Positions 20,034-33,117 of a DNA stretch of 64,000 bases are shown piece by piece. The notes below the pieces were generated by a model, which saw only the letters and a program-made list of their open reading frames with translations, was not told the origin of the DNA and made no database searches. A program made the position numbers and the translations under genes. Position 1 is the stretch's first letter. Each line of letters opens with the position of its first letter. The DNA lies in the NCBI GenBank assembly GCA_004322045.1, contig SCRN01000044.1, positions 116,352-180,351 on the forward strand. The letters are read 5' to 3'. Origin of the DNA: Paraburkholderia sp. Its GTDB lineage: Bacteria > Pseudomonadota > Gammaproteobacteria > Burkholderiales > Burkholderiaceae.

Positions 20034-20699
20034 TCAATGCAAGCCGGCGACGTAATCGGCGACCGCTTTGATGTCATTGTCCGACAACCGCGACGCGATG
20101 CTGCGCATCGCATCGTTGTTGTTCCGGGCGCCTGGACCTTGCGCAAACGCATGGAGCTGAACAACCGTATAGTCGGCCCACTGCCCCGAAATGCGCGGGT
20201 ACTGCACCGGAATACCCATTCCCGTCGGCCCATGGCAGCTCGCGCAGGCCGGCACACCTTTGTCGGCGATACCCGCACGATAAATCTTTTGCCCGACGGG
20301 CACCGTGGCTGCGTCGCGCGCAACGCCAGGCTTGGGCGTTTGCGCCGCGAAATACGCGGCCACGTTGACCATGTCGCTGTCGGAGAGCGCTGCCGCCATC
20401 CCGGCCATGATCGGATTGCTGCGAGCGGCGGCCTGCGCGCCCGCTTGTACTTTAAAATCTTTCAACTGCTTGACGAGATAGGCTTGATGCTGCCCCGCCA
20501 ACTTCGGAAACGACCCGCTCGCGCTGTTGCCGTCCGCGCCATGACAAGCCGCGCACACTTGCGTCGCAATTGCCTGCCCCCGATTGATGTCCGGCTTCGG
20601 TGAATCCGCCGCTCGCGCTTGCGCTGCCCACCCCAATAAACTTGCTGCTGCCACGACCTGAAGCACCTGCAAAGACTTGCACAGTCGATTCATTCGCAC
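20034..20699 (-). CDS. di-heme c-type cytochrome, cytochrome c4-like
   Basis: Signal peptide plus two CXXCH motifs (CAACH, CASCH), GNSASGSFPKLAGQHQAYLVKQLKDFK. Confidence 0.92.
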   Translation of the reverse strand: MRMNRLCKSLQVLQVVAAASLLGWAAQARAADSPKPDINRGQAIATQVCAACHGADGNSASGSFPKLAGQHQAYLVKQLKDFKVQAGAQAAARSNPIMAGMAAALSDSDMVNVAAYFAAQTPKPGVARDAATVPVGQKIYRAGIADKGVPACASCHGPTGMGIPVQYPRISGQWADYTVVQLHAFAQGPGARNNNDAMRSIASRLSDNDIKAVADYVAGLH

Positions 20700-21020
20700 A
20701 CCCGGTTTCTGTCTTGTGAGAATAGAGTGCCCTCAAACGCCCGGTTTCCGGGCCCGCCCGAACAGGCGGCAGGATCGCCAAACGGCACGGCGATGTCCCC
20801 GAGAGGTCAAATGCAAAAAATGGCGACCCGTTGCCGCTAAAAGCCACGCGGCTAAAAGCTCGAAGCGCTTGCGTGATGCGGGCAAACACAGCGGCCGGTC
20901 GTCAGTAAACCGTCGTATTGTACAATAACTCGCTAACCGCCAAGACGCCAGTCGGGCATCCCCCGGCGCTCATGAGCGCCGCCACTCGGGCGTTGCACAC
21001 GCTCTCCTTCCTGTCTCGCC

Positions 21021-21668
21021 ATGGCCCTCCTGTTGCATCAAGCCCGCTTCTACACGACCGTCAATCACTTACGCGACCTGCCGGCCACGGTCCAACCCGA
21101 GATCGCCTTCGCGGGCCGCTCGAACGCCGGCAAATCGACGGCCATCAACATTTTGTGCAACCAAAAGCGGCTCGCGTTCGCGAGTAAAACGCCAGGGCGC
21201 ACGCAGCATATCAACTACTTCAGCGTCGGTCCGGAAATCGAGCCGGTAGGCTACCTCGTCGATCTGCCCGGCTACGGCTACGCGGAGGTGCCCGGCGCGG
21301 CCAAGGCGCACTGGGAAGCGCTGCTTTCGAGTTACCTGCAAACCCGCGCCCAGCTTCGCGGCATGATCTTGATGATGGACGCCCGCCGGCCGTTGACGGA
21401 GCTGGACAAACGGATGATCGAATGGTTTGCGCCGACCGGCAAACCGATCCACAGCTTGCTAACCAAATGCGACAAACTGACGCGACAAGAATGCACGAAC
21501 GCACTGCGCGCGACGGAGAAAGGCTTCGCCGAATATCGTGCGGCGGGCTACGCGGGCGAGCTCAGCGCCCAATTGTTCTCGGCGCTCAAACGCGTGGGGC
21601 TCGATGAAGCGCACACACGGATCGAAGGCTGGTTGGCGACGGGCGCGACGAGCAGCGTGACCGATTGA
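21021..21668 (+). CDS. engB: ribosome biogenesis GTP-binding protein YihA/YsxC/EngB
   Basis: [54 protein letters not shown]. Confidence 0.95.
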   Translation: MALLLHQARFYTTVNHLRDLPATVQPEIAFAGRSNAGKSTAINILCNQKRLAFASKTPGRTQHINYFSVGPEIEPVGYLVDLPGYGYAEVPGAAKAHWEALLSSYLQTRAQLRGMILMMDARRPLTELDKRMIEWFAPTGKPIHSLLTKCDKLTRQECTNALRATEKGFAEYRAAGYAGELSAQLFSALKRVGLDEAHTRIEGWLATGATSSVTD

Positions 21669-21828
21669 CGCTCGTCGCAGAGGCCGGTGCGCACCGAGCG
21701 CACTGAACGCACTGAACGCGGCACATCGCCGCGGTAGATGCGGCTAAAACGCGGCTAAGACGCGCCTAAAAACGATGGAAAACCGCGATAAAAAAACCCG
21801 CCGAAGATCGGCGGGTCAAACAGCCTAA

Positions 21829-22998
<1,170 letters not shown>

Positions 22999-23118
22999 GT
23001 GCTCCGGCACCCGTACGAGCCAATCGGATTAGCGTAGGCCCTGGAAATCAGATAGCGGGAGAAGGGGGTGGCCGCCCGAGGCGCCGCCACCGATCTCGCT
23101 GCTTCGGCAATGTCATCG

Positions 23119-24978
23119 CTACGACTGCAGCGCAGGCGCAACTCGATCCAGGCTACGCAAGAACGTGTCCGCGGATTCGTAGCCGACAACACGCAGAACC
23201 TCGTTCCCCGCGCGGTCGAAGAAGATGATGCCCGGTGGCCCGAACAAAGAGAATCGCTTTAGCAGCATCTGATCGTCGGCGTTATTCGCTGTGACGTCAG
23301 CGCGCAGCAGTTGCAGTTGCGCCAAACGCGCTTGCACTCGCTTATCCGAAAACGTAAAGCGCTCCATTTCCTTGCAACTCACGCACCAGTCCGCATAGAA
23401 GTCGAGCATGGCCGGGTGGGCGCCCGTCTTGAGCAACGCGTCCAACTTCGCCGAAGATTGGACGGGAGCGAAAGCCGCCTGCGTCTGCGCTACCCCGCCC
23501 GCCGGGGCGGATTCACCGCCAACGCGTGCGGCCAACACGGCCAGCGGCCGCACGGGGTCGTTGGAACCGGCAGCGAGGCCAACCAGTAGCACGGCGGCCC
23601 AAATGGCCAGTCCGGCGCCAAGGCCCCGACCCAAGCGGCGCCAAATCGACGCCCCGCCCGCATTCGGCGTGAACAAGCCCAAGGCGGCCGCCGCGGCCAA
23701 CAGCCACACGGCCGCGAGCAGCATCTGCGGCGTTGCGGGCAAAACCGGCCAAACGATCCAGAGCGCCGCCGCCAGCAGCACGACGCCGAAAAACACTTTC
23801 ACGCCATCCATCCACGCGCCGGCACGCGGCAGCAGCGTACCCGCGCCGAGACCGATGATCAGCAGGGGCACGCCGAGGCCCAGCCCCATGGAAAACAAAG
23901 CCACCCCGCCGAGGACCGCGTTGCCCGTATGCGCGATGAACGCCAAGACCGCGAAGAGTGGCGCCGTCATGCATGCGCCGACGACCAGCGCCGAGAGCGC
24001 CCCCATTGCCGCCACGGCCGCGAACGTGCCGCCAGAGCGACGACTCGAGGCCTGCGATACGCCGTCCTGCCAGCGCTGCGGCAGCACGAGATCCACACCC
24101 GCGATCAACGTCAGCGCGAACGCCGTCAACAACACACCGAAGGCGCCCAGCACCCACGGATTCTGCAGCCACGCGCCAAGCGATTGACCGACGAGCGCAG
24201 CCGCGATGCCGAGTGCGGTGTACACGAGCGCCATGCCGATGACGTACGCCAGCGATAGCGCGAAGCCGCGACCATGGGACACTTTGCCGCCCTGCCCGAT
24301 GATGATCGCCGACACGATCGGAATCATCGGATAAGAGCAAGGCAGCAGGCTAAGAACGAGGCCCGCCACAAAATAGAGGCCAACCGTAGCAGCGAAACTA
24401 CCGCCTTGCAGCAGCGATTGTGCGTAATCGGCACTAGTCACGCGCTCGTACCACGAGCCGCGCTGCGCGTCGGATACAGGCGCTCGAGTGCTCGCGCCGG
24501 AATCCGCGCTAGCGCGCAGCGCCGCGCCACTCACGCGATAGACGTGCTCTGCGGGGGGGTAGCAAATTCCCGCGTCGGCACAGCCCTGAGAGGTCACCAC
24601 TAGGTCGAACGGTCCGGAGGCGGCCTGCACGGGCACACGAACGGTTAGATCGCCGCGGTAGGTTTCGACGTTCTTTTGAAAGGTCGGATCGAACTTGATG
24701 TGGCCGGCAGGCAATTGCGCGGGGCCAAGCGTAGCCGCGCCACCCTTGACGGCGAACTGGAACCGCTCGCGATAAAGGTAATAGCCGTCGGCAATCTTGA
24801 AGTGAACGTCGACTTCGTGCGCAGCTTCGTCCGCGTTGAAGCGGAATGCCACGGACGGGTCGAGGAAATCATCGGCGTGAGCGAGGCTGGCAAGCCCCGC
24901 CCCAAGACAAACGCATGCGATGACGAGCAATACCAGGCGCGAGAATAGTCGCGTCGGATGGAGAAGCGGGCTAAACAT
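23119..24978 (-). CDS. dsbD: thiol:disulfide interchange protein DsbD
   Basis: N-terminal DsbD-alpha region, 8-TM CcdA-like core LLPCSYPMIPIVSAIIIG, C-terminal thioredoxin YADWCVSCKEMERFTF; start at 24978. Confidence 0.93.
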   Translation of the reverse strand: MFSPLLHPTRLFSRLVLLVIACVCLGAGLASLAHADDFLDPSVAFRFNADEAAHEVDVHFKIADGYYLYRERFQFAVKGGAATLGPAQLPAGHIKFDPTFQKNVETYRGDLTVRVPVQAASGPFDLVVTSQGCADAGICYPPAEHVYRVSGAALRASADSGASTRAPVSDAQRGSWYERVTSADYAQSLLQGGSFAATVGLYFVAGLVLSLLPCSYPMIPIVSAIIIGQGGKVSHGRGFALSLAYVIGMALVYTALGIAAALVGQSLGAWLQNPWVLGAFGVLLTAFALTLIAGVDLVLPQRWQDGVSQASSRRSGGTFAAVAAMGALSALVVGACMTAPLFAVLAFIAHTGNAVLGGVALFSMGLGLGVPLLIIGLGAGTLLPRAGAWMDGVKVFFGVVLLAAALWIVWPVLPATPQMLLAAVWLLAAAAALGLFTPNAGGASIWRRLGRGLGAGLAIWAAVLLVGLAAGSNDPVRPLAVLAARVGGESAPAGGVAQTQAAFAPVQSSAKLDALLKTGAHPAMLDFYADWCVSCKEMERFTFSDKRVQARLAQLQLLRADVTANNADDQMLLKRFSLFGPPGIIFFDRAGNEVLRVVGYESADTFLRSLDRVAPALQS

Positions 24979-25303
24979 GTGTCGCTCTATGCGTTTCGGT
25001 CTCCACCCATTGCGCGTAGCCGCTCGATGCGGCGGCTTGCCACGAGAGGACTTCGGGTGTTTCGTACGGATGGTTTGCAAGAATAAGTTGCTCGAGTTCA
25101 TGCGCCCGCACAGCGCTCGTCTTGAACAACAACTGGATTTCCTCGGCCGTTTCAACCTGCCCCTTCCAGTGATAACGAGAGCGCACGGCGCCAAGTTCGG
25201 TCACGCAGGCGCAGAGACGCTGGTCAAGCGCCATCTGCGCGAGCTGTTGCGCCGATTCCTTGTCGGGTACGGTGGTAAGCATCAGCACGACGGGCAACGA
25301 CAC
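24971..25303 (-). CDS. cutA: divalent-cation tolerance protein CutA
   Basis: LMLTTVPDKESAQQLAQMALDQRLCACVTEL...RYHWKGQVETAEEIQLLFKTS. Confidence 0.94.
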   Translation of the reverse strand: MSLPVVLMLTTVPDKESAQQLAQMALDQRLCACVTELGAVRSRYHWKGQVETAEEIQLLFKTSAVRAHELEQLILANHPYETPEVLSWQAAASSGYAQWVETETHRATHV

Positions 25304-25453
25304 GACGGAGCACCTCTGAAGCGGTGAATACCTCGCTATGCTATCACCTACGCTGCGCGCACCGCCCGCGCCGCGATCAATGTGGCCAAGGCCTTGTTCG
25401 GCCGGCGCACCGTCGGTTGACGCACCCGCCGATCATGTGGAATGCGTCCTGGA

Positions 25454-25492
25454 GAAGCAAAAAGGGCCAAGCTCACGCTTGGCCCTTCCCCA
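25454..25492 (-). terminator. Terminator of rplQ / alpha operon
   Basis: aaaaaGGGCCAAGCtcacGCTTGGCCCttcc; on minus strand the hairpin is followed by a T run. Confidence 0.8.
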
Positions 25493-25529
25493 GAATAACC
25501 CGGTCACGCGCCTAAGCGCGCTGCACGAC

Positions 25530-25925
25530 TTATTCGGCGTCTTGCACTTCTTCCGCTTCCACCGGTTCCGGACGATCGAGCAATTCGACGAGCGCCATCG
25601 GTGCGTTATCGCCAACACGGAAACCGAACTTCAGGATCCGGAGGTAGCCGCCCGGACGGTTCGCGAAACGCGGACCCAGAACGTCGAACAGCTTCGTGAC
25701 CGAATCGCGGTCGCGCAGGCGGTTGAACGCCAGGCGACGGTTCGCGAGCGAGGGCTTCTTGCCGAGCGTGATGAGGGGCTCGACGACTTTACGGAGTTCT
25801 TTCGCCTTCGGGAGCGTCGTCTTGATGACTTCGTGCTCGATCAGCGAGTTAGACATATTACGGAGCATTGCCAAACGGTGGCTGCTCGTGCGGTTCAGTT
25901 TCCGCAGACCATGACGGTGACGCAT
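25530..25925 (-). CDS. rplQ: 50S ribosomal protein L17
   Basis: [45 protein letters not shown]. Confidence 0.97.
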   Translation of the reverse strand: MRHRHGLRKLNRTSSHRLAMLRNMSNSLIEHEVIKTTLPKAKELRKVVEPLITLGKKPSLANRRLAFNRLRDRDSVTKLFDVLGPRFANRPGGYLRILKFGFRVGDNAPMALVELLDRPEPVEAEEVQDAE

Positions 25926-26020
25926 TTCAGTTCCTTGATTCGAAGTTTTAATCCAGCTCTTCTATCGTCCCACCGCGAAACGCCGCTAGCGATGAAGACA
26001 CGGGCCGGTATGAAAAAGAC

Positions 26021-26053
26021 AAGACGCGGATTTTAAAGGAAAATCCGCGTCTT
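26021..26053 (-). other. 14-bp perfect inverted repeat in rpoA-rplQ spacer
   Basis: AAGACGCGGATTTT-aaagg-AAAATCCGCGTCTT. Confidence 0.85.
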
Positions 26054-26061
26054 CGCCAGAC

Positions 26062-26083
26062 GTTGGGGCGCTCGCGCCCCAAC
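26062..26083 (-). other. 9-bp perfect GC-rich hairpin immediately after rpoA stop
   Basis: GTTGGGGCG-ctcg-CGCCCCAAC. Confidence 0.85.
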
Positions 26084-26087
26084 ACCG

Positions 26088-27065
26088 TTACTTGTCGAGA
26101 CCGGCCGGCGGCCAGTTTTCGAGCTTCATGCCGAGCGTCAAACCGCGCGAGGCGAGCACTTCCTTGATCTCGTTCAGCGACTTGCGGCCGAGATTCGGCG
26201 TCTTGAGCAGCTCGTTTTCCGTGCGCTGGGTCAGATCGCCGATGTAGTAGATGTTCTCTGCCTTCAGGCAATTGGCCGAGCGCACCGTCAACTCGAGGTC
26301 GTCGACCGGGCGCAGCAAGATCGGATCGATCTGCGGCGCACGCGACGGCGCTTCCGCGGCGGCTTCCGTGCCTTCCAGCGCTGCGAACACCGCCAGTTGG
26401 TCGACGAGAATCCGTGCCGATTGACGAATCGCTTCCTCGGGCGAGATAACGCCGTTGGTTTCGATGTTCATCACGAGCTTATCGAGGTCGGTACGTTGCT
26501 CGACACGCGCGCTTTCCACTGCGTAGCTCACGCGGCGAACCGGCGAGAACGACGCGTCGAGCACGATGCGGCCGATGATCTTGGCCGTTTCCTCGCCGTA
26601 GCGACGCACGTTGCCCGGCACGTAGCCACGGCCCTTCTCGACCTTGATCTGCACATCGAGCTTGCCGCCCTTGGACAGATGCGCGACGACGTGATCAGGG
26701 TTGATCACCTCGCAGTCGTGGGGCAGTTCGATGTCGCGAGCCGTCACGAGGCCTTCACCTTCCTTGCGCAGCGTAACCGTCACTTCATCGCGGTTATGCA
26801 GCTTGAACACGACGCCCTTCAGGTTCAGCAGCAGGTTGACCACGTCTTCCTGCACGCCGTCGAGCGTGGAGTACTCATGCACAACGCCCGCGATCGTCAC
26901 TTCGGTCGGGGCATAGCCGACCATCGACGACAGCAGGACGCGCCGCAGCGCGTTGCCCAAAGGGTGGCCGTAACCGCGTTCGAACGGTTCCATGACCACC
27001 TTCGCGTGGCTTTCGCCCAGCGATTCGACAGCAATGATTTTGGGCTTCAACAAACTGGTTTGCAT
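26088..27065 (-). CDS. rpoA: DNA-directed RNA polymerase subunit alpha
   Basis: [48 protein letters not shown]. Confidence 0.98.
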   Translation of the reverse strand: MQTSLLKPKIIAVESLGESHAKVVMEPFERGYGHPLGNALRRVLLSSMVGYAPTEVTIAGVVHEYSTLDGVQEDVVNLLLNLKGVVFKLHNRDEVTVTLRKEGEGLVTARDIELPHDCEVINPDHVVAHLSKGGKLDVQIKVEKGRGYVPGNVRRYGEETAKIIGRIVLDASFSPVRRVSYAVESARVEQRTDLDKLVMNIETNGVISPEEAIRQSARILVDQLAVFAALEGTEAAAEAPSRAPQIDPILLRPVDDLELTVRSANCLKAENIYYIGDLTQRTENELLKTPNLGRKSLNEIKEVLASRGLTLGMKLENWPPAGLDK

Positions 27066-27189
27066 AGGTTTCCCTTTTCAATACCCTCGGCTCGTTACAC
27101 CGATAAGGCTGACCGGTAACACCCTAAAAATAAACAGCCGAGGTACACCCTTGCGCAACGCAATCGAGGTACCCCGGCCGTAAATACAA

Positions 27190-27813
27190 TTAGCGCGAAT
27201 ACAATTCGACGATCAGGCTTTCGTTGATGTCGCCGGCGATATCGCTACGTTCCGGCATTTGCTTGAACGTGCCTTCGAACTTCTTCGCATCGACCGCCAC
27301 CCAGCTCGGCAGGCCGCCTTGCTCAGCAAGCGACAGCGCTTCGAGAATGCGCGCTTGCTTCTTGGCTTGCTCGCGCACGGAAATGATGTCGCCTGCCTTC
27401 ACTTGCAGCGAGGGAATGTTGGCAACTTGGCCGTTTATCGTGATCGCCTTGTGGCTCACGAGTTGACGCGCTTCTGCGCGCGTCGAGCCGAAGCCCATGC
27501 GATAGACGACGTTGTCCAGACGCGACTCGAGCAATTGCAGCAGGTTCTCACCCGTGTTGCCCTTGCGGCGATCGGCCTCTGCGAAGTAGCGGCGGAATTG
27601 ACGCTCGAGCACGCCGTAGATGCGCTTCACTTTTTGCTTCTCACGAAGCTGCGTGCCGTAGTCGGACGTACGTGCGCCCGAGGTGCGGCCGTGCTGGCCC
27701 GGCTTGCTGTCGAGCTTGCACTTGTCGGCGAGCGAGCGACGCGCGCTCTTCAGGAACAGATCGGTGCCTTCACGGCGGGACAACTTGGCTTTAGGGCCGG
27801 TATAGCGTGCCAC
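27190..27813 (-). CDS. rpsD: 30S ribosomal protein S4
   Basis: [53 protein letters not shown]. Confidence 0.97.
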   Translation of the reverse strand: MARYTGPKAKLSRREGTDLFLKSARRSLADKCKLDSKPGQHGRTSGARTSDYGTQLREKQKVKRIYGVLERQFRRYFAEADRRKGNTGENLLQLLESRLDNVVYRMGFGSTRAEARQLVSHKAITINGQVANIPSLQVKAGDIISVREQAKKQARILEALSLAEQGGLPSWVAVDAKKFEGTFKQMPERSDIAGDINESLIVELYSR

Positions 27814-27966
27814 TTTGCATTCCTTCTATGTTTAGTCACGCAAACTCGCGTCTGCGCTAGTTCGTACCCGGGGTGGGTCGAACGGTGGACTTAGTCAAAC
27901 AATCAACATACGCAAATAGCCTGCTGGCGCACGAGTGCACCAGCAGGCGTCGTACTGGCGCGCGTC

Positions 27967-28371
27967 TTAGATACGACGGCGCTTCGGCGGACGGCAGCCG
28001 TTATGCGGAACGGGCGTCACGTCGGAGATTGCCGTGATCTTGATACCAAGACCATGCAATGCACGCACCGCCGATTCGCGACCGGGGCCAGGGCCCTTGA
28101 TCCGCACTTCGAGGTTCTTCACGCCGTACTCCATCGCCACGCGACCGGCCGACTCCGCCGCAACCTGAGCCGCGAACGGCGTCGACTTGCGCGAGCCCTT
28201 GAAGCCCTGGCCACCCGACGTTGCCCAAGCAAGCGCGTTGCCTTGACGATCGGTGATCGTGATGATGGTGTTGTTGAACGACGCGTGAACGTGAACCACG
28301 CCCTCGGCGACGTTCTTCTTGACCTTCTTGCGAACGCGTTGCGCCGCGGTGTTGTTCGAAGCCTTAGCCAT
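27967..28371 (-). CDS. rpsK: 30S ribosomal protein S11
   Basis: [50 protein letters not shown]. Confidence 0.97.
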   Translation of the reverse strand: MAKASNNTAAQRVRKKVKKNVAEGVVHVHASFNNTIITITDRQGNALAWATSGGQGFKGSRKSTPFAAQVAAESAGRVAMEYGVKNLEVRIKGPGPGRESAVRALHGLGIKITAISDVTPVPHNGCRPPKRRRI

Positions 28372-28399
28372 TACGTTTTCCTGTAACTGTCAGTCGCGC

Positions 28400-28765
28400 T
28401 TATTTCTTCAGCGATTGGGCAGCGCGGCGCGGACCCTTGCGCGTACGTGCGTTCGTGCGCGTACGTTGGCCACGCAGGGGCAGACCCTTGCGATGACGCA
28501 CACCGCGATAGCAGCCGAGGTCCATCAGGCGCTTGATGTTCATCGTCACTTCACGGCGCAAATCGCCTTCGACGACGAACTTGCCGACTTCATCACGCAG
28601 CTTTTCGAGATCCGCGTCCGACAGGTCTTTGACCTTCTTGGCCGTGTCGACGCCGGCCGCTTCGCAAATCTTTTGCGAACGCGTGATGCCGATCCCGTAG
28701 ATCGCCGTCAGGCCGATCTTCGTGTGCTTATGGTTCGGGATGTTCACCCCTGCAATACGAGCCAT
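28400..28765 (-). CDS. rpsM: 30S ribosomal protein S13
   Basis: [35 protein letters not shown]. Confidence 0.97.
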   Translation of the reverse strand: MARIAGVNIPNHKHTKIGLTAIYGIGITRSQKICEAAGVDTAKKVKDLSDADLEKLRDEVGKFVVEGDLRREVTMNIKRLMDLGCYRGVRHRKGLPLRGQRTRTNARTRKGPRRAAQSLKK

Positions 28766-28806
28766 TGTTTTTCCTCAAACAAAAAGCGCAAGCAAAAGCG
28801 CGGCGT

Positions 28807-28923
28807 TCAGCCTTGGCGCTGTTTGTGGCGCGGATCAGAACTGCAAATCACGCGCACAACGCCTTTGCGCTTGATGATCTTGCAATTGCGGCAAATGCGC
28901 TTAACCGATGCCATCACTTTCAT
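28807..28923 (-). CDS. rpmJ: 50S ribosomal protein L36
   Basis: Manual minus-strand translation: [38 protein letters not shown] (38 aa); not in ORF track because of length. Confidence 0.95.
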
Positions 28924-28943
28924 GATATTACCCTTTTTTCAAA

Positions 28944-29162
28944 TCACTTCGCCCGGAACACGATCCGCGCACGCGACAGATCGTAAGGCGTCAATTCAAC
29001 CGTCACCTTGTCGCCAGGAAGGATGCGGATGTAGTGCATCCGCATCTTTCCCGAAATATGCCCCAACACGACATGGCCGTTTTCCAGCTTCACGCGGAAG
29101 GTAGCATTGGGTAGGTTCTCGATGACCTCGCCCTGCATCTGGATTACATCGTCTTTGGCCAT
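28944..29162 (-). CDS. infA: translation initiation factor IF-1
   Basis: [70 protein letters not shown]. Confidence 0.97.
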   Translation of the reverse strand: MAKDDVIQMQGEVIENLPNATFRVKLENGHVVLGHISGKMRMHYIRILPGDKVTVELTPYDLSRARIVFRAK

Positions 29163-29170
29163 AAGTCCTT

Positions 29171-30520
29171 TCAACGCATCGGGATGTTGCTGCCGCCCTT
29201 GAAGTTCGCCTTCTTGAGCAACGACTCATACTGTTGCGACATAACATACGACTGCACCTGCGCCATGAAGTCCATTGTGACGACGACAATGATCAGCAGC
29301 GACGTTCCGCCAAAATAAAACGGTACGTTCCAGCGCAGCACCAAAAACTCAGGCAACAGACAAACGAACACGATATAGATCGCACCGGCCAGCGTCAGAC
29401 GCGTCAGGATGCGGTCGATATACCGCGCGGTTTGATCGCCGGGGCGGATACCCGGAACGAACGCACCGCTCTTTTTCAGGTTGTCGGCCGTCTCTCTGCT
29501 GTTGAACACCAACGCGGTGTAGAAGAAGCAGAAAAAGACGATCGCCAACGCGTACAACAATACGTACACGGGCTGGCCGGGCTTTATCGCTTCGGCCACG
29601 TTGTGCAGCGTATCGGTGAGCCAGCTGCCGCGCGTGCCCGAGCTGAACCAATTCAAGATCGTTGCCGGGAACAGGATGATCGACGATGCGAAGATCGGCG
29701 GAATCACGCCCGACATGTTCAGCTTGAGCGGCAGGTGCGACGACTGCCCACCGTAAATCTTGTTACCGACTTGGCGCTTCGCGTAGTTCACGAGAATCTT
29801 GCGTTGGCCACGCTCGATGAAGACGACGAGATAAGTCACCGCCGCGATCAGCGCCACCACCACGATTGCCGTGAACGGATGCATCGAGCCCGATTGCACG
29901 AGCGAGACGAGCCCGCCCACGGCGTTCGGGAAACCCGCCGCGATCCCGCCGAAGATGATGATCGAGATGCCGTTGCCGAGCCCGCGCTCCGTGATCTGCT
30001 CACCAAGCCACATCAGGAACATCGTGCCCGTCACGAGCGTCACCACCGTCGTCAGGCGAAACACCATACCCGGATCGATCACGAGGCCCGGCTGATTCTC
30101 GAGCGCCACGGCAATGCCGAACGCCTGGAAGGTAGCGAGCACGACGGTGAAGACCCGCGTGTACTGCGTAATCTTGCGCTGCCCGGCCTGACCTTCCTTC
30201 TTCAACGCTTCGAGCTGCGGCGACACGATCGCGAGCAACTGCATGATGATCGAGGAGGAGATATACGGCATGATCCCCAACGCGAAAATCGTGAATCGCG
30301 ACAGTGCGCCACCCGAGAACATGTTGAACATGCCCAGGATGCCGCCCGATTGGCTCTGGAACAGCTTCGCCAACTGATCCGGGTCGATCCCCGGCACCGG
30401 AATATGCGCGCCGATACGATAGACGACCAGCGCCAGCAGCAGGAACACTGCCCGCCGACGCAGATCGCCGAACTTCGCCGTGCTTCGACCGGTTTTTGCG
30501 AGACTCGGGCTGTTAGCCAA
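29171..30520 (-). CDS. secY: preprotein translocase subunit SecY
   Basis: [52 protein letters not shown]; probable TTG start at 30520 (ATG ORF extends to 30538). Confidence 0.96.
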   Translation of the reverse strand: MANSPSLAKTGRSTAKFGDLRRRAVFLLLALVVYRIGAHIPVPGIDPDQLAKLFQSQSGGILGMFNMFSGGALSRFTIFALGIMPYISSSIIMQLLAIVSPQLEALKKEGQAGQRKITQYTRVFTVVLATFQAFGIAVALENQPGLVIDPGMVFRLTTVVTLVTGTMFLMWLGEQITERGLGNGISIIIFGGIAAGFPNAVGGLVSLVQSGSMHPFTAIVVVALIAAVTYLVVFIERGQRKILVNYAKRQVGNKIYGGQSSHLPLKLNMSGVIPPIFASSIILFPATILNWFSSGTRGSWLTDTLHNVAEAIKPGQPVYVLLYALAIVFFCFFYTALVFNSRETADNLKKSGAFVPGIRPGDQTARYIDRILTRLTLAGAIYIVFVCLLPEFLVLRWNVPFYFGGTSLLIIVVVTMDFMAQVQSYVMSQQYESLLKKANFKGGSNIPMR

Positions 30521-30581
30521 GTACCTTCTCCGATGCAAATGCCATTGACGGCAATCGGTCTTTCACGCTATCGAAAGCCGC

Positions 30582-31016
30582 TTACTCGGCGAACGAGCCG
30601 CCGGCCGCTTCGATCGCGGCGCGCGCGCCCTTCGTCGCACCGAGACCCTTCACGACGATCTTGCGCGAGATCTCGCCCGTGGCGATGATCTTGGCGCTCT
30701 TCGTCATTTCGCTGACGAGGCCCGCTTGCTTCAGCGCGAGCAGATCGATTTCGTCGACCGGCAAGGCTTGCAAATCGCGCAGACGCACTTCGCCGACGAA
30801 TTCCTTCGTCAACGACGTGAAGCCGCGCTTGGGCAGACGACGTTGCAGCGGCATCTGACCGCCTTCGAAGCCGACCTTGTGAAAGCCGCCCGAGCGCGAT
30901 TTCTGACCTTTGTGACCGCGCCCGGCCGTCTTGCCGAGACCGGAGCCGATGCCACGGCCGACGCGACGCTTCGCGTGCTTGGCGCCATCAGCCGGCTTCA
31001 GGTTGTTCAATTCCAT
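30582..31016 (-). CDS. rplO: 50S ribosomal protein L15
   Basis: [44 protein letters not shown]; start at 31016. Confidence 0.97.
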   Translation of the reverse strand: MELNNLKPADGAKHAKRRVGRGIGSGLGKTAGRGHKGQKSRSGGFHKVGFEGGQMPLQRRLPKRGFTSLTKEFVGEVRLRDLQALPVDEIDLLALKQAGLVSEMTKSAKIIATGEISRKIVVKGLGATKGARAAIEAAGGSFAE

Positions 31017-31044
31017 ATTCAACTCCTCGAGTCCCTGAACCGTG

Positions 31045-31227
31045 TTAAGCGATGACCTTAACAAGGTACGAGACCTTGTTGATCATGCCGCGCACAGCGG
31101 GCGTGTCTTGCAGTTCGCTGACCGAGTTGAGTCGGCGCAGGCCCAGGCCACGCACCGTGGCACGGTGCGATTCGCGGGTCCCAATCAGGCTCTTGACGAG
31201 CTGAACCTTGACAGTTTTATCAGACAT
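31045..31227 (-). CDS. rpmD: 50S ribosomal protein L30
   Basis: [35 protein letters not shown]. Confidence 0.96.
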   Translation of the reverse strand: MSDKTVKVQLVKSLIGTRESHRATVRGLGLRRLNSVSELQDTPAVRGMINKVSYLVKVIA

Positions 31228-31243
31228 GGTGACCACCTAGGCA

Positions 31244-31762
31244 TTAGCCCAAAATTTCTTCGACCGACTTGCCGCGCTTCGCAGCGATGTCACCCGGCGT
31301 CGACTGCTTGCGCAGCCCGTCGAGCGTCGCACGCACGAGGTTGTACGGGTTCGTCGAACCGTGGCTCTTCGCGACGACGTTTTGCACGCCCATCACGTCG
31401 AACACCGCACGCATCGGGCCCCCGGCGATCACGCCGGTACCGTCCTTCGCCGGAGCGAGCAGAACGGTGGACGCGCCGTGCTTACCATGCACCTCATGTT
31501 GCAGCGTGCCGTTCTTCAGGGGCACCTTGAACATGTTGCGGCGGGCTTGCTCCATTGCCTTTTGCACGGCAACGGGTACTTCCTTCGCCTTACCCTTGCC
31601 CATGCCGACGCGGCCATCACCATCGCCAACCACGGTCAGTGCGGCGAAACCGAGAATACGGCCACCCTTCACCACCTTGGTCACGCGATTGACCGAAATC
31701 ATCTTTTCGCGAAGGCCGTCGTCGCGTTCGTCAGCCTGAACTTTCGCTTGCATCTTTGCCAT
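31244..31762 (-). CDS. rpsE: 30S ribosomal protein S5
   Basis: [57 protein letters not shown]. Confidence 0.97.
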   Translation of the reverse strand: MAKMQAKVQADERDDGLREKMISVNRVTKVVKGGRILGFAALTVVGDGDGRVGMGKGKAKEVPVAVQKAMEQARRNMFKVPLKNGTLQHEVHGKHGASTVLLAPAKDGTGVIAGGPMRAVFDVMGVQNVVAKSHGSTNPYNLVRATLDGLRKQSTPGDIAAKRGKSVEEILG

Positions 31763-31777
31763 GACGAATTCCTTCCC

Positions 31778-32143
31778 TTAGAACTTGAGCCCGGCTTCGC
31801 GCGCCGCGTCGGCCAGCGCTTTCACGCGGCCGTGGTAGCGAAAGCCCGAGCGATCGAAGGCGACGGATTCGACGCCGGCAGCCTTGGCTTTTTCAGCGAT
31901 ACGCTTGCCGATCAACGTGGCGGCAGCGATATTACCGCCTTTGCCAGACTGGTCAGCCAGTTGCGCACGCACTTCAGCTTCGAGCGTCGACGCGCTGGCG
32001 AGCACCTTGGTGCCGCACGGCGAGAACACTTGCGCGTAGATGTGCGTATTCGTGCGATGCACGGCAAGGCGCGCGACCTGCAGTTCGGCGATCTTGATAC
32101 GCGTCTGACGAGCGCGGCGCAGGCGAGATTGAGTCTTATCCAT
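31778..32143 (-). CDS. rplR: 50S ribosomal protein L18
   Basis: [53 protein letters not shown]. Confidence 0.97.
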   Translation of the reverse strand: MDKTQSRLRRARQTRIKIAELQVARLAVHRTNTHIYAQVFSPCGTKVLASASTLEAEVRAQLADQSGKGGNIAAATLIGKRIAEKAKAAGVESVAFDRSGFRYHGRVKALADAAREAGLKF

Positions 32144-32155
32144 GATTGCGCACCC

Positions 32156-32686
32156 TTACTTCTTCTTCGTTTCTTTGAGGATCACCACCTCGTCGGCATA
32201 GCGCACACCCTTGCCCTTGTAGGGCTCAGGCGGACGGTAGCCGCGCACTTCGGCAGCGACTTGGCCGACTTTCTGCTTGTCGATCCCCTTGATCACGATT
32301 TCCGTTTGCGACGGGGTTTCTGCCTTCACGCCTTCCGGCATCTGGTGCACCACAGGGTGCGAGAAACCCAGCGACAGATTCAGCTTGTCGCCTTGCGCTT
32401 GCGCACGATAACCAACGCCGACGAGCGTAAGCTTGCGCTCGAAACCCTTCGTCGCGCCATGCACCATGTTCGCGGCGATCGCGCGCATCGTGCCTGACAT
32501 TGCGTTCGCTTCGCGGCTCTCATCCACCGGCTCAAACTTCAGGAACGCACCGTCTACGACGATGTTCACGAGTTTGTTCAGCGGCTGCGAAATCGTGCCG
32601 AGTGCGCCTTTCACCGTGATCAGGCCGTCTGCGACCTTCACTTCGGCGCCAGCAAGCGCGACCGGGCTCTTACCTACTCGAGACAT
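32156..32686 (-). CDS. rplF: 50S ribosomal protein L6
   Basis: [34 protein letters not shown]...[29 protein letters not shown]. Confidence 0.97.
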   Translation of the reverse strand: MSRVGKSPVALAGAEVKVADGLITVKGALGTISQPLNKLVNIVVDGAFLKFEPVDESREANAMSGTMRAIAANMVHGATKGFERKLTLVGVGYRAQAQGDKLNLSLGFSHPVVHQMPEGVKAETPSQTEIVIKGIDKQKVGQVAAEVRGYRPPEPYKGKGVRYADEVVILKETKKK

Positions 32687-32707
32687 GTTTCTTCTCCTCT
32701 TTCGGCG

Positions 32708-33103
32708 TTAAGCGACGTAGCAGATGACTTCGCCGCCGACGCCAGTGGCGCGGGCCTTGCGGTCGGTCATCACACCCTTGGGCGTCGAGACGATCGCGAC
32801 GCCGAGGCCGTTCATGACCTGCGGGATGTCGTTACGACCGCGGTACACGCGCAGACCGGGCTTCGAGACGCGCTCGAGGCGCTCGATGACCGGACGGCCA
32901 GCGTAGTACTTCAACGCAATGTTCAACTCCGACTTCGCGCCTTCCGACTTCACGGCGAAATCGTCGATATAGCCTTCGTCCTTCAGGACCTGGGCAATCG
33001 CCACTTTGACCTTCGACGAGGGCATCGTCACCGAGACCTTCTCGACCATCTGCGCGTTGCGGATGCGAGTCAGCATATCGGCGATAGGATCACTCATGCT
33101 CAT
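32708..33103 (-). CDS. rpsH: 30S ribosomal protein S8
   Basis: [46 protein letters not shown]. Confidence 0.97.
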   Translation of the reverse strand: MSMSDPIADMLTRIRNAQMVEKVSVTMPSSKVKVAIAQVLKDEGYIDDFAVKSEGAKSELNIALKYYAGRPVIERLERVSKPGLRVYRGRNDIPQVMNGLGVAIVSTPKGVMTDRKARATGVGGEVICYVA

Positions 33104-33117
33104 TTATGTTTCTCCTA

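Noticed and set aside
21690-21770. Short direct repeats (CGCACTGAA x2; CGCGGCTAA-like units) downstream of engB, echoed near 20838
   Set aside because: Too short and degenerate to support a repeat family or CRISPR-like array.
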